A DNA stretch of 58,755 nt, from contig NZ_JAIETD010000079.1 in the NCBI RefSeq assembly GCF_019745455.1, forward strand, positions 1 through 58,755, given 5' to 3'. The position numbers and the translations under genes were made by a program. The notes under the pieces were generated by a model that was given only the letters and a program-made list of their open reading frames with translations, ran no database searches and was not told the origin of the DNA. Numbering within the stretch: the first letter of the stretch is position 1; every line of letters starts with the position of its first letter. Below, in pieces: positions 39,622 through 47,073 of this stretch. The DNA is from Methylobacterium sp. (GTDB taxonomy: Bacteria; Pseudomonadota; Alphaproteobacteria; Rhizobiales; Beijerinckiaceae).

Positions 39622-39812
39622 TATTGCCATTCGACCTTTCGTCGCGACGCCCCCGCTTAACCGCGTCTTCAGTATACCTTAAGATCGAGGCGTGATGTAA
39701 TTGTATTGAAGTCCCCGGGTCATAAGATGCGATCGTCTAAGTAGCCCATCATTCGACAAATGGTGACACACGTCGCTTTTCGAGGAAGAGGGTGAGAGCG
39801 GAGCAGCGCAGG

Positions 39813-40496
39813 ATGAGTGTTGGCCGACGAACCCAGACTGACCGCATCCCGGCGCCAATCTGGAGCGAATGGCAGGACGTGCGTTCTGCTAGCGGCGATA
39901 CGCTGAAATCTCTCGCCGATTGGTTCGAAGGTTACGTGATGCAGCCGCATCTCGATGTCGGGCGCAGCGGCCATGTCTGTCCCTACATGGCTCCTTCCGC
40001 CCGCCAGAATCTCGCGCGCCTCACTGTGAATGAGGCGATGCCGGGAGATCGACAGGCGCTCCGACGGACGCTGACCGCGGGCGTCGAGCTTTATGGGTCG
40101 ATCACCTGCCCAGAGGCGAAGGCGGTTTTCCGCACGGTGGTCATTGCCTACCCGACCCATTCAGGCGAGGAGGCAGTCGCCGAGTTGCAATGGCTCCAGC
40201 GTTCGATGCGCTTCCGCGCGGCCCGGCAGGGGCTGATGATCGGGCTCTTCGAGCCTGACTCCGCCCAGCCGGGAATCGTAAACCGCTCGTTCCGCTCGTT
40301 CCGCTCGCCGATTGCGGTGATTGCGATCCGGACGATGGTTGAAGGGGATGCCCCCTTCGTTCTGCGCAACCCGCTGATGATCCCCGTCTACCTGTCGCGT
40401 TTCGGCGCGACGGGTTGGAAGAGGCTGCTGCGCGCCGCGAAAAAAAGGTTCCGCGATCGCTTCGGCGGCCTGTGGGGCGCAACCGAGCCTGCCTGA
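39813..40496 (+). CDS. DUF6875-like protein convergent with the amidinotransferase
   Basis: A 227-aa soluble protein. The region LADWFEGYVMQPHLDVGRSG then HVCPYMAPSARQ resembles the DUF6875 signature (W..G....PH...GR.G.VCP). The C-terminus is basic and possibly membrane-associated (KRLLRAAKKRFRDRF). The ATG at 39813 has GGAG upstream; a GTG at 39792 is possible. It shares a hairpin terminator with the convergent amidinotransferase gene at the edge of the hopanoid island. Function unknown. Confidence 0.65.
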   Translation: MSVGRRTQTDRIPAPIWSEWQDVRSASGDTLKSLADWFEGYVMQPHLDVGRSGHVCPYMAPSARQNLARLTVNEAMPGDRQALRRTLTAGVELYGSITCPEAKAVFRTVVIAYPTHSGEEAVAELQWLQRSMRFRAARQGLMIGLFEPDSAQPGIVNRSFRSFRSPIAVIAIRTMVEGDAPFVLRNPLMIPVYLSRFGATGWKRLLRAAKKRFRDRFGGLWGATEPA

Positions 40497-40497
40497 A

Positions 40498-40526
40498 CTC
40501 CGTGCCGGCAACACACCGGCACGGAG
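40498..40526. terminator. Shared hairpin between convergent genes
   Basis: CTCCGTGCCGG and CCGGCACGGAG form a perfect 11-bp stem with a 7-nt loop, lying directly between the stops at 40496 and 40535. There is no T run, so it may work as a weak bidirectional terminator or 3'-end stabiliser. Confidence 0.65.
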
Positions 40527-40534
40527 GAAGGGTC

Positions 40535-41716
40535 CTAGAAGTAGGAGCGCAGCGGGCCGCGACGGCGCACGTCGAGGGTCGCGCAGTGAAACGAGCCGCC
40601 GAACGGGCCGTAGGACAGGAACGGCGCCGGGATCGGATCGAAGCCCCAATCCTTCAGGGCCTTGATCAGTGTCGGCTGGCTCGCGTCAACCACGATCTTC
40701 TTCTCGTCGATGGCGAGCACGTTGATCGAGGTCCAGGGCGAGCACATCGAGATCTTGCTCATGAAGCCCTCGACGGGGTCGGGGCGCGGGGCGATCAGGA
40801 CGTCCCACTTCTTGAGCACGGCAGGCAGCTTCTCGACATCGATATAGTCCGGGTTCACCAGCACCTTGCCGGGAGCCAGCGGCATGAACGAGCTATCGAT
40901 GTGCATCGGCTGCGGGCAGCGGCTCTCGATCTCGTGGATGCGGAAGCCCGGGCCGAGGTGGCGGCGCAGCCACTCGATGCCCATGAGGTTCGTCACGTTG
41001 GAGCGGGTCACGAAGAGGTCGCGGCCGCAGCGCACGAAGTCGGCTGCGTCGAAGACGGGCTCGAACTCGTTGACCGTGAACTGCATCGGCTCGCCGGCCT
41101 TCAGGTTCGGCACCCGGTAATCGTAGTTGTAGAGATCGTCCGTGAGCTGTGGCCGGGGCGCCGAAGTCCAGCGGGCGCCGGCGCGGAAATATTCCTTGAA
41201 CAGCGAGCGGTAGGCGTCGCCCTCGAAGTAGCGCGAGCGCCAGCACATCGGGCTCTCGATGATCTCGTCGCCGATGACGATGTATGGGTCGCGTGGGCAG
41301 GCGACGCAGAAGCCGCGCGAGGACCAACGCGGAGCGTTGTACTTCTTCGAGAAGTCGATCGAATCCGGCCGGCGGACTTTCACACCCTCTCCGGCGAGGA
41401 TTGAGATGAAGTTGTCGAGCTCCTGCTGCGCGAGCTTCTTCATGAACTTCGGATACCGGAAGCCCGAGGCGAAGCGATAGAACGGCTGCGCCGCGCGCGG
41501 CAGGTTGAAGATCACGGTCAGGTGGTGCGTCGGGATCGTCGCGCCATCAAGGGAGCCGACGATGACCTCCTCAAGCGGGTCCCACTCGTTCCAGGCCATG
41601 ACGGGGCTCTGCGGGGCCGGTGTCCCGGCCGAGCCGGTCCGTCCCGTCGCGTAGGTCTCGATTCGCGCGTCGTCGAGCACGGCATCATTCGCCGTGATGT
41701 GGGAGTCGCGGTCCAT
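40535..41716 (-). CDS. Amidinotransferase (glycine / inosamine-phosphate type)
   Basis: Transfers an amidino group from arginine to a primary amine, giving a guanidine. 393 aa, the length of AGAT/StrB1-type enzymes. WNEWDPLEEVIVGSLDGA is the N-terminal signature. The triad is an Asp in FEPVFDAADFVRCG, a His in MHIDSSFMPL (about residue 270) and the nucleophile Cys378 in GGSFHCATLDVRR, so it should be active. It is divergent from hpnL with 214 bp between. Context suggests an amino-cyclitol or aminosugar acceptor on hopanoids; see findings. Glycine as acceptor cannot be excluded. Confidence 0.88.
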   Translation of the reverse strand: MDRDSHITANDAVLDDARIETYATGRTGSAGTPAPQSPVMAWNEWDPLEEVIVGSLDGATIPTHHLTVIFNLPRAAQPFYRFASGFRYPKFMKKLAQQELDNFISILAGEGVKVRRPDSIDFSKKYNAPRWSSRGFCVACPRDPYIVIGDEIIESPMCWRSRYFEGDAYRSLFKEYFRAGARWTSAPRPQLTDDLYNYDYRVPNLKAGEPMQFTVNEFEPVFDAADFVRCGRDLFVTRSNVTNLMGIEWLRRHLGPGFRIHEIESRCPQPMHIDSSFMPLAPGKVLVNPDYIDVEKLPAVLKKWDVLIAPRPDPVEGFMSKISMCSPWTSINVLAIDEKKIVVDASQPTLIKALKDWGFDPIPAPFLSYGPFGGSFHCATLDVRRRGPLRSYF

Positions 41717-41930
41717 CTCTCTGATCGTCCCTATGGGCGTCCGGCGCGGCGGTTGTCCTTGGCGCTATGGCCTGTGCCGCTTTGCTCCGCACTGTGTCTC
41801 GCCGGTGATAGACAACGATGCCCAAAGCTGCAACTTGCCATGATGCTGTTCGGTCCCCGCCGTTACTATCGAGCGGAACCGTAGCTTTAATGCGACGGCA
41901 TCTCAGCTTCCGGCCGGTCGAAAGGGGACC

Positions 41931-43016
41931 ATGAAACACCTGACGACTTTGGCTCTGATCGTCGGTCTTTGCACTGTCGCCGGCCTGTTCCTGTCTTCCG
42001 GCCTGGATGATGTCGCTGCCGCCGTGATGAGCGCCGGCTGGGGCGCTCTCATCGTCGTGGTGGCGCGCGTCGTCGCCGTCGCCTGGGCGGGTTTCGGGTG
42101 GTTCGTCATCTTCCCGCGCGGCGATCGTCCGAGCCTGTGGGACTGCACCGTCCTGCGCTTCGTGCGCGAGGGCATCAACACGCTGCTGCCCGTGGCACAG
42201 GTCGGGGGCGATCTCGTCGCGGCCCGGCTGCTCACGCGCCAGGGTGTCGGCGGAGGCCTTGCCGGCGCCAGCCTGTTCGTCGACCTGATGACCCAGGCGG
42301 TGACGCAGTTTCTCTTCACGATCGCCGGGCTCGCCGCCCTGGTCTGGCTCGCCGGCGACGGCCCGGTGGTGCGGACGGTGGCCGGCGGCCTCGCGCTCGC
42401 CGCACCCGCCCTGGCGGCGTTCTTCATCATCCAGCGCCGCGGCGGCCACCGGCTGATCCAGTCGCTGCTCGGCCGCTTCGCCAATGGCCGCGAATGGCGC
42501 GCCCTCGGCGCCATCGACGTGCTCTACGACAACCTTCGCCGGCTCTACGGCGCGCCCCTGCGGGTCGGCGCCGGCATGAGCGTGCATCTCGTCGGTTGGC
42601 TGATCGGCACGATCGAGGTCTACGTCGCCCTCCATTTCATGGGCTACCCGGTGACGATCGTCGAGGCGATCGTGATCGAGAGCCTCGCCCAGGCGGTCCG
42701 CGGCGCCGCCTTCGCAATTCCGGGCGCGCTCGGCGCTCAGGAAGGTGGCCTGATCGCCCTCTGCGCGATCTTCGGTATCCCGGCGGAGGTTGCTCTCGCG
42801 CTCTCGCTGGTAAAGCGCCTCGCCGACGTCCTTGTCGGCGTCCCAGGCCTTTTCGCGTGGCACGCCCTCGAAGGCCGACGCGGTACCGATCCCGAGCAGG
42901 GGGAGAGTCGCGAAGTCCGGACGCGTACGGCTTCCTACGTTCCCGCAAACGAGCCGGGCGTGATGCCCGTGCGGTCGTCCGAGGTCGAGACACAAGCCCT
43001 CAAGCGCTGCGCCTGA
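41931..43016 (+). CDS. hpnL: Hopanoid-associated membrane protein HpnL
   Basis: A 361-aa membrane protein of the HpnL family, related to the lysylphosphatidylglycerol synthase/flippase transmembrane domain, with about eight helices. FVREGINTLLPVAQVGGDLV and IPGALGAQEGGLIALCAIFG are the family landmarks. The role is not established, with flipping or transport of a hopanoid intermediate a reasonable guess. It has a good ribosome binding site (AAGGGGACC before ATG). It heads the plus-strand set hpnL-hpnI-hpnJ-hpnK. The C-terminal 45 residues are polar and poorly conserved-looking. Confidence 0.9.
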   Translation: MKHLTTLALIVGLCTVAGLFLSSGLDDVAAAVMSAGWGALIVVVARVVAVAWAGFGWFVIFPRGDRPSLWDCTVLRFVREGINTLLPVAQVGGDLVAARLLTRQGVGGGLAGASLFVDLMTQAVTQFLFTIAGLAALVWLAGDGPVVRTVAGGLALAAPALAAFFIIQRRGGHRLIQSLLGRFANGREWRALGAIDVLYDNLRRLYGAPLRVGAGMSVHLVGWLIGTIEVYVALHFMGYPVTIVEAIVIESLAQAVRGAAFAIPGALGAQEGGLIALCAIFGIPAEVALALSLVKRLADVLVGVPGLFAWHALEGRRGTDPEQGESREVRTRTASYVPANEPGVMPVRSSEVETQALKRCA

Positions 43017-43308
43017 CGCGGTATCCGGCGGGCGTCCCTGAGGACCAACCTGCGATAGGCCTGTCGCCAGATTGTGTATCCCAACAGCAACGTCGGTGAA
43101 CTTGCTGCCTTGAGAACGGGCTGCGGAGCCAGATTAAGGGCTGAGGGGGCTGACGAAAGCCGCAAATTCCGACGAGAACGGATCCAGGGCGATGCGGTGC
43201 CAAATCGGCGCCGTGAATCGCAGTGATACCGTCGGCCACCGCTCGCCCGAGATCCGGGTCTTTCCGGCGGCTTCCTCACGCGAAACGTGACCCCGAGCGA
43301 TACACCCC

Positions 43309-44496
43309 ATGGACCTGACGACCTGGATCTCGTCTCTGTGCCTGCTGCTCGCATTGGCAGGATGCGTCTATGGGCTGTCCACCGCCTGGCTCGTCGGCCG
43401 TTTCGCACGCAGGGTGCCGGCCTCCCTCGCACCGGATGCGCCCCGCCCTTCGGTGACGCTGCTCAAGCCGCTCTGCGGGACCGAGCCCAACCTCTACGAG
43501 AACCTCGAGACCTTCTGCCGCCAGATCTATGCCGGCCCGGTCCAGATCGTGTTCGGTGTTCAAAACGCCGCCGATCCGGCGATTGCCGTGGTGCGCCGCC
43601 TCGCCGAGGCCTACCCGGCCCTGCGGCTCGATCTCGTCGTCGATGCCCGCCAGCATGGGGCCAACCGCAAGGTCTCCAACCTCATCAACATGTCGGCGAC
43701 GATCGCGCATGACATCGTCGTGCTCGCCGATAGCGACATGGTCGTACAGCCGGATTACCTGGAGCGCGTCGTCGCCGAACTCTCCGTCGAAGGCGTCAGC
43801 GGCGTCACTTGCCTCTATCACGGTGTACCGGCCAACAAGAGCATCTTCGCCCACCTCTCGGCGCTCGCCATCGACGTGCAGTTCCTGCCTAACGTCGTCA
43901 TGGGAACGGCGCTCGGTCTGGCGCGCCCGTGCTTTGGCTCGACCATCGCGTTCACCTCGGCTTCCCTGAAGGCCATCGGTGGTTTCGAAAGGTTCCGCGA
44001 CGACCTCGCCGACGACTACGCCATCGGCGAGGCGCTGAGGGAGACCGGCGGCACGGTTTCAATTCCGGTCTTCACCGTCGGCCATACCTGCGTCGACACT
44101 GACATTACCGGACTGTGGCGGCATGAACTGCGCTGGAACCGCACGATCCGCAACGTCGATCCCGGCGGCTATGCCGGCTCCATCGTCACCCATGCCTTCC
44201 CGCTGGCGCTGATCGGCGCCCTGATTCCGGGTGCCGGGGAGATTGCCCTTGCGGTCGCCGCCCTCGCGCTCGCCTGTCGGATCGTCCTGTGCGTCCGCAT
44301 CGAGCGTGCCTTCGGGCTTGCCTCGCACCCCTACTGGCTGTTGCCAATTCGCGACATACTCTCCTTCATGAACTTCTCCTGGAGCTTCGTCTCGGGGGCG
44401 GTGACATGGAAAGGTCACGATTATCGCGTGGTTGCGGATGGCACGCTGATCCCGGAACGAAGCCTCGGCCCCGATGCCGGCGCGACGCCGCTCTAG
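43309..44496 (+). CDS. hpnI: Hopanoid glycosyltransferase HpnI
   Basis: GT2 family transferase that adds N-acetylglucosamine to bacteriohopanetetrol, the first step to the cyclitol ether. 395 aa: N-terminal membrane helix, VTLLKPLCGTEPNLYENLET, the nucleotide-sugar motif LADSDMVVQPDY (DxD type), DDLADDYAIGE, and RHELRWNRTIR (Q/RxxRW type), then C-terminal membrane helices. It resembles ceramide glucosyltransferase in pattern. Next in line is hpnJ, 59 bp downstream. The 292 bp before it contain nothing recognised. Confidence 0.92.
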   Translation: MDLTTWISSLCLLLALAGCVYGLSTAWLVGRFARRVPASLAPDAPRPSVTLLKPLCGTEPNLYENLETFCRQIYAGPVQIVFGVQNAADPAIAVVRRLAEAYPALRLDLVVDARQHGANRKVSNLINMSATIAHDIVVLADSDMVVQPDYLERVVAELSVEGVSGVTCLYHGVPANKSIFAHLSALAIDVQFLPNVVMGTALGLARPCFGSTIAFTSASLKAIGGFERFRDDLADDYAIGEALRETGGTVSIPVFTVGHTCVDTDITGLWRHELRWNRTIRNVDPGGYAGSIVTHAFPLALIGALIPGAGEIALAVAALALACRIVLCVRIERAFGLASHPYWLLPIRDILSFMNFSWSFVSGAVTWKGHDYRVVADGTLIPERSLGPDAGATPL

Positions 44497-44555
44497 AGCT
44501 CCACGCTCGCCTCGAATCCGCCCGTCCCTTGAACCCCGCTGAGGCCTTGAACCCC

Positions 44556-45992
44556 ATGCGCACGCTCTTTCTCCAGGCCCCCACCTTCGACGGTTTCGAC
44601 GGCGGTGCCGGCTCCCGCTACCAGGCCAAGCGCGAGATCAAGTCGTTCTGGTACCCGACCTGGCTCGCCCAGCCGGCCGCCCTGGTGCCGAACTCGAAGC
44701 TGATCGACGCGCCGCCCCACAACATCAAGCTGAACGAGATCGTGGCCCAGGCCAACGACTTCGATCTCGTGGTGCTTCACACCTCGGTGCCGTCGTTCAA
44801 GTCGGACGTGAAGACGATCGAGGCTCTGAAAGCCGCCAACCCGAAGCTCATCGCCGGGCTCATCGGCGCCAAGGTCGCGGTCGATGCGGCCGGCTCCATG
44901 GCCCAGGCCCCCGTGGTCGATTTCTGCGCCCGGAACGAGTTCGATTTCACCGTCAAGGAAGTCGCGGACGGCGTCCCGATGGCGGAGATCAAGGGTTTGT
45001 CCTATCGCGACGTCAATGGTGTCGTGGTCCATAACGAGGACCGCGAGATCATGACGGACATGGACCAGCTCCCCTTCGTCACGAGCGTCTACAAGCGCGA
45101 CCTCGAGATGGAGAAGTACTTCATCGGGTACCTCAAGCACCCCTACATCTCCTTTTACTCGGGCCGTGGCTGCAAGAGCCGCTGCACCTTCTGTCTCTGG
45201 CCGCAGACGGTTGGCGGCCACACCTACCGCACCCGCTCGGTCGCTCATGTGATCGAGGAGATCAAATACTGCCTGAAAGAATTTCCGCAGACGAAGGAGT
45301 TCTTCTTCGACGACGACACCTTCACCGACAACCTGCCGCGGGCCGAGGAAATCGCCCGCGAACTCGGCAAGCTCGGCGTTACCTGGTCCTGCAACGCGAA
45401 GGCGAACGTGCCGCGCGAGACACTCAAGGTGCTCAAGGATAACGGCCTGCGCCTGCTTTTGGTCGGCTACGAATCCGGAAATCAGCAGATCCTGAACAAC
45501 ATCAAGAAGGGCATGCGCGTCGAAGTGGCCGAGAGGTTCACTAAGGATTGCCACGAGCTCGGCATTGCGATCCACGGCACCTTCATCGTCGGCCTGCCGG
45601 GCGAGTCGAAGGAGACGATCAAGGAGACGATTGAGTTCGCCAAGCGCATCAACCCGCATACCATTCAAGTCTCGCTTGCCGCGCCCTATCCGGGCACGTT
45701 CCTCTACAAGCAGGCCGTCGAGAACGGCTGGCTCGACGTCGAGAACGCAGAGCTGGTCGACGAGAATGGCGTGCAGATCGCTCCGCTGCACTATCCTCAT
45801 CTTTCGCATACCGAGATTTTCAATTCGGTGGAGGACTTCTATAAGAAGTTCTACTTCCGCGCCCCGAAGATCGCCTCCATCGTCGGCGAGATGGTCCGCT
45901 CGCCCGACATGATGAAGCGCCGCCTTCGTGAAGGCGTCGAGTTCTACCGCTTCCTCAAGGAGCGCCAGACCGGTTCTGCCAAGGCAGCCTGA
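44556..45992 (+). CDS. hpnJ: Hopanoid radical SAM protein HpnJ
   Basis: B12-binding-type radical SAM enzyme that contracts the glucosamine ring to the cyclopentane cyclitol of hopanoid cyclitol ethers. 478 aa. The N-terminal cobalamin-type Rossmann region runs to about residue 150. The iron-sulfur motif is GCKSRCTFCLWPQT, followed by KEFFFDDDTFTDN and LLVGYESGNQQIL. The ATG at 44556 is chosen; the frame upstream overlaps hpnI. A hairpin terminator follows before hpnK. Confidence 0.93.
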   Translation: MRTLFLQAPTFDGFDGGAGSRYQAKREIKSFWYPTWLAQPAALVPNSKLIDAPPHNIKLNEIVAQANDFDLVVLHTSVPSFKSDVKTIEALKAANPKLIAGLIGAKVAVDAAGSMAQAPVVDFCARNEFDFTVKEVADGVPMAEIKGLSYRDVNGVVVHNEDREIMTDMDQLPFVTSVYKRDLEMEKYFIGYLKHPYISFYSGRGCKSRCTFCLWPQTVGGHTYRTRSVAHVIEEIKYCLKEFPQTKEFFFDDDTFTDNLPRAEEIARELGKLGVTWSCNAKANVPRETLKVLKDNGLRLLLVGYESGNQQILNNIKKGMRVEVAERFTKDCHELGIAIHGTFIVGLPGESKETIKETIEFAKRINPHTIQVSLAAPYPGTFLYKQAVENGWLDVENAELVDENGVQIAPLHYPHLSHTEIFNSVEDFYKKFYFRAPKIASIVGEMVRSPDMMKRRLREGVEFYRFLKERQTGSAKAA

Positions 45993-46016
45993 TCTCAGCA
46001 CCGATTGCGAGTTTCG

Positions 46017-46045
46017 CGGCCGGGCCTCAGGGCTCGGCCGTTCTT
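46017..46045 (+). terminator. Terminator-like hairpin after hpnJ
   Basis: CGGCCGGGCC and GGCTCGGCCG pair over 10 bp (one G-T wobble) around TCAG, followed by TTCTT. It separates hpnJ from hpnK, so hpnK may be expressed partly from its own promoter or by read-through. Confidence 0.6.
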
Positions 46046-46111
46046 ATGTCTGGGCTGCGGTTCTGGGTGTCGGGCGTATTTGCCCTCCGCAAACGATGAC
46101 GAGGATGAGGC

Positions 46112-46954
46112 GTGGTAAGGAAGCTCGTCGTCACCGCCGACGATTTTGGCCTGAGTCTCGCGGTGAACGAAGCCGTCGAGCAGGCCCATCGCGAAGGTAT
46201 CCTCACAGCCGCGAGCCTGATGGTTTCCGCTCCCGCGGCGGCGGATGCCGTCGCGCGGGCCAAGCGAATGCCGAGGCTGCGTGTCGGCCTCCATCTTGTC
46301 CTCGTCGAGGCTTGGCCGACGCTCCCGGCCGAAGCCTTGCCGGATCTCGTCGCATTCGATGGTCTGTTCCGAAGGGATATGGGCCGCCTTGGTCTCGACC
46401 TCGCCCTGAAGCCGGCAGCCCGCCGTCAGCTCTCCGCAGAGATCCGGGCCCAGTTCGATGCCTATCGCACCACCGGCTTGCCGCTGGACCACGTCAACGC
46501 TCACAAGCATTTCCACGTCCACCCGCTCATCGCCGGCCGGGTGCTCGCGATCGGGCGGGACTACGGTATGCGTGCGATCCGCGTGCCGCGCGAGCCGCGA
46601 GCCGTGTTGCGAGCCGCCGAGCCCGGTGCCGATCCTAAGCCAGCCCTCGATATCGCACCCTGGGCTGCGCTGCTCGCGGTGCGGGCTCGCCAGGCAGGGC
46701 TGCTGATCCCGGATCGGACCCTTGGCTTGTCATGGTCTGGCGCCATGACCCCACGGCGCGTGGCGGGTCTACTGGCACATCTACCGGAAGGGCTGACCGA
46801 GCTATATACCCACCCGGCAGCGAGCGGGGGTTTTGTCGGCGAAGCGCCGGGCTACGCCTATGCCTCAGAACGCGACGCGCTCATAGCACCCGAGGCGTTT
46901 GCGGCAATGAGGGCGGTGGGAGCGGTCGGCGGCGGATTCTCGGATTTCTCCTGA
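46112..46954 (+). CDS. hpnK: Hopanoid deacetylase HpnK (YdjC/ChbG fold)
   Basis: Removes the acetyl group from the GlcNAc added by HpnI, giving the free amine seen in BHT glucosamine and its cyclitol ether. 280 aa with GTG start. Metal-binding motifs of the YdjC family: VTADDFGLS at the N-terminus, VGLHLVL, and DHVNAHKHFHVHP. The C-terminal ELYTHPAASGG is typical. It is the enzyme expected to create the amine that an amidinotransferase could use. Confidence 0.92.
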   Translation: MVRKLVVTADDFGLSLAVNEAVEQAHREGILTAASLMVSAPAAADAVARAKRMPRLRVGLHLVLVEAWPTLPAEALPDLVAFDGLFRRDMGRLGLDLALKPAARRQLSAEIRAQFDAYRTTGLPLDHVNAHKHFHVHPLIAGRVLAIGRDYGMRAIRVPREPRAVLRAAEPGADPKPALDIAPWAALLAVRARQAGLLIPDRTLGLSWSGAMTPRRVAGLLAHLPEGLTELYTHPAASGGFVGEAPGYAYASERDALIAPEAFAAMRAVGAVGGGFSDFS

Positions 46955-47073
46955 CACTCGAAGAACGATCGACCGCCATCCGGCCAGTTCTACCCATTCG
47001 TTCCGTCGTTCGTCAGCTTTCCGTACGGGCGGAACACGACCGTGACCGCGACGGCTTGCGGGAAGGCAAGTCC

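Noticed and set aside
41685..42995. A 436-codon minus-strand frame opposite hpnL
   Set aside because: Antisense artefact; the plus strand encodes HpnL with membrane helices and a good ribosome binding site.
44493..46001. A 502-codon minus-strand frame opposite hpnJ
   Set aside because: Pure antisense of a clear radical SAM gene; no signature of its own.
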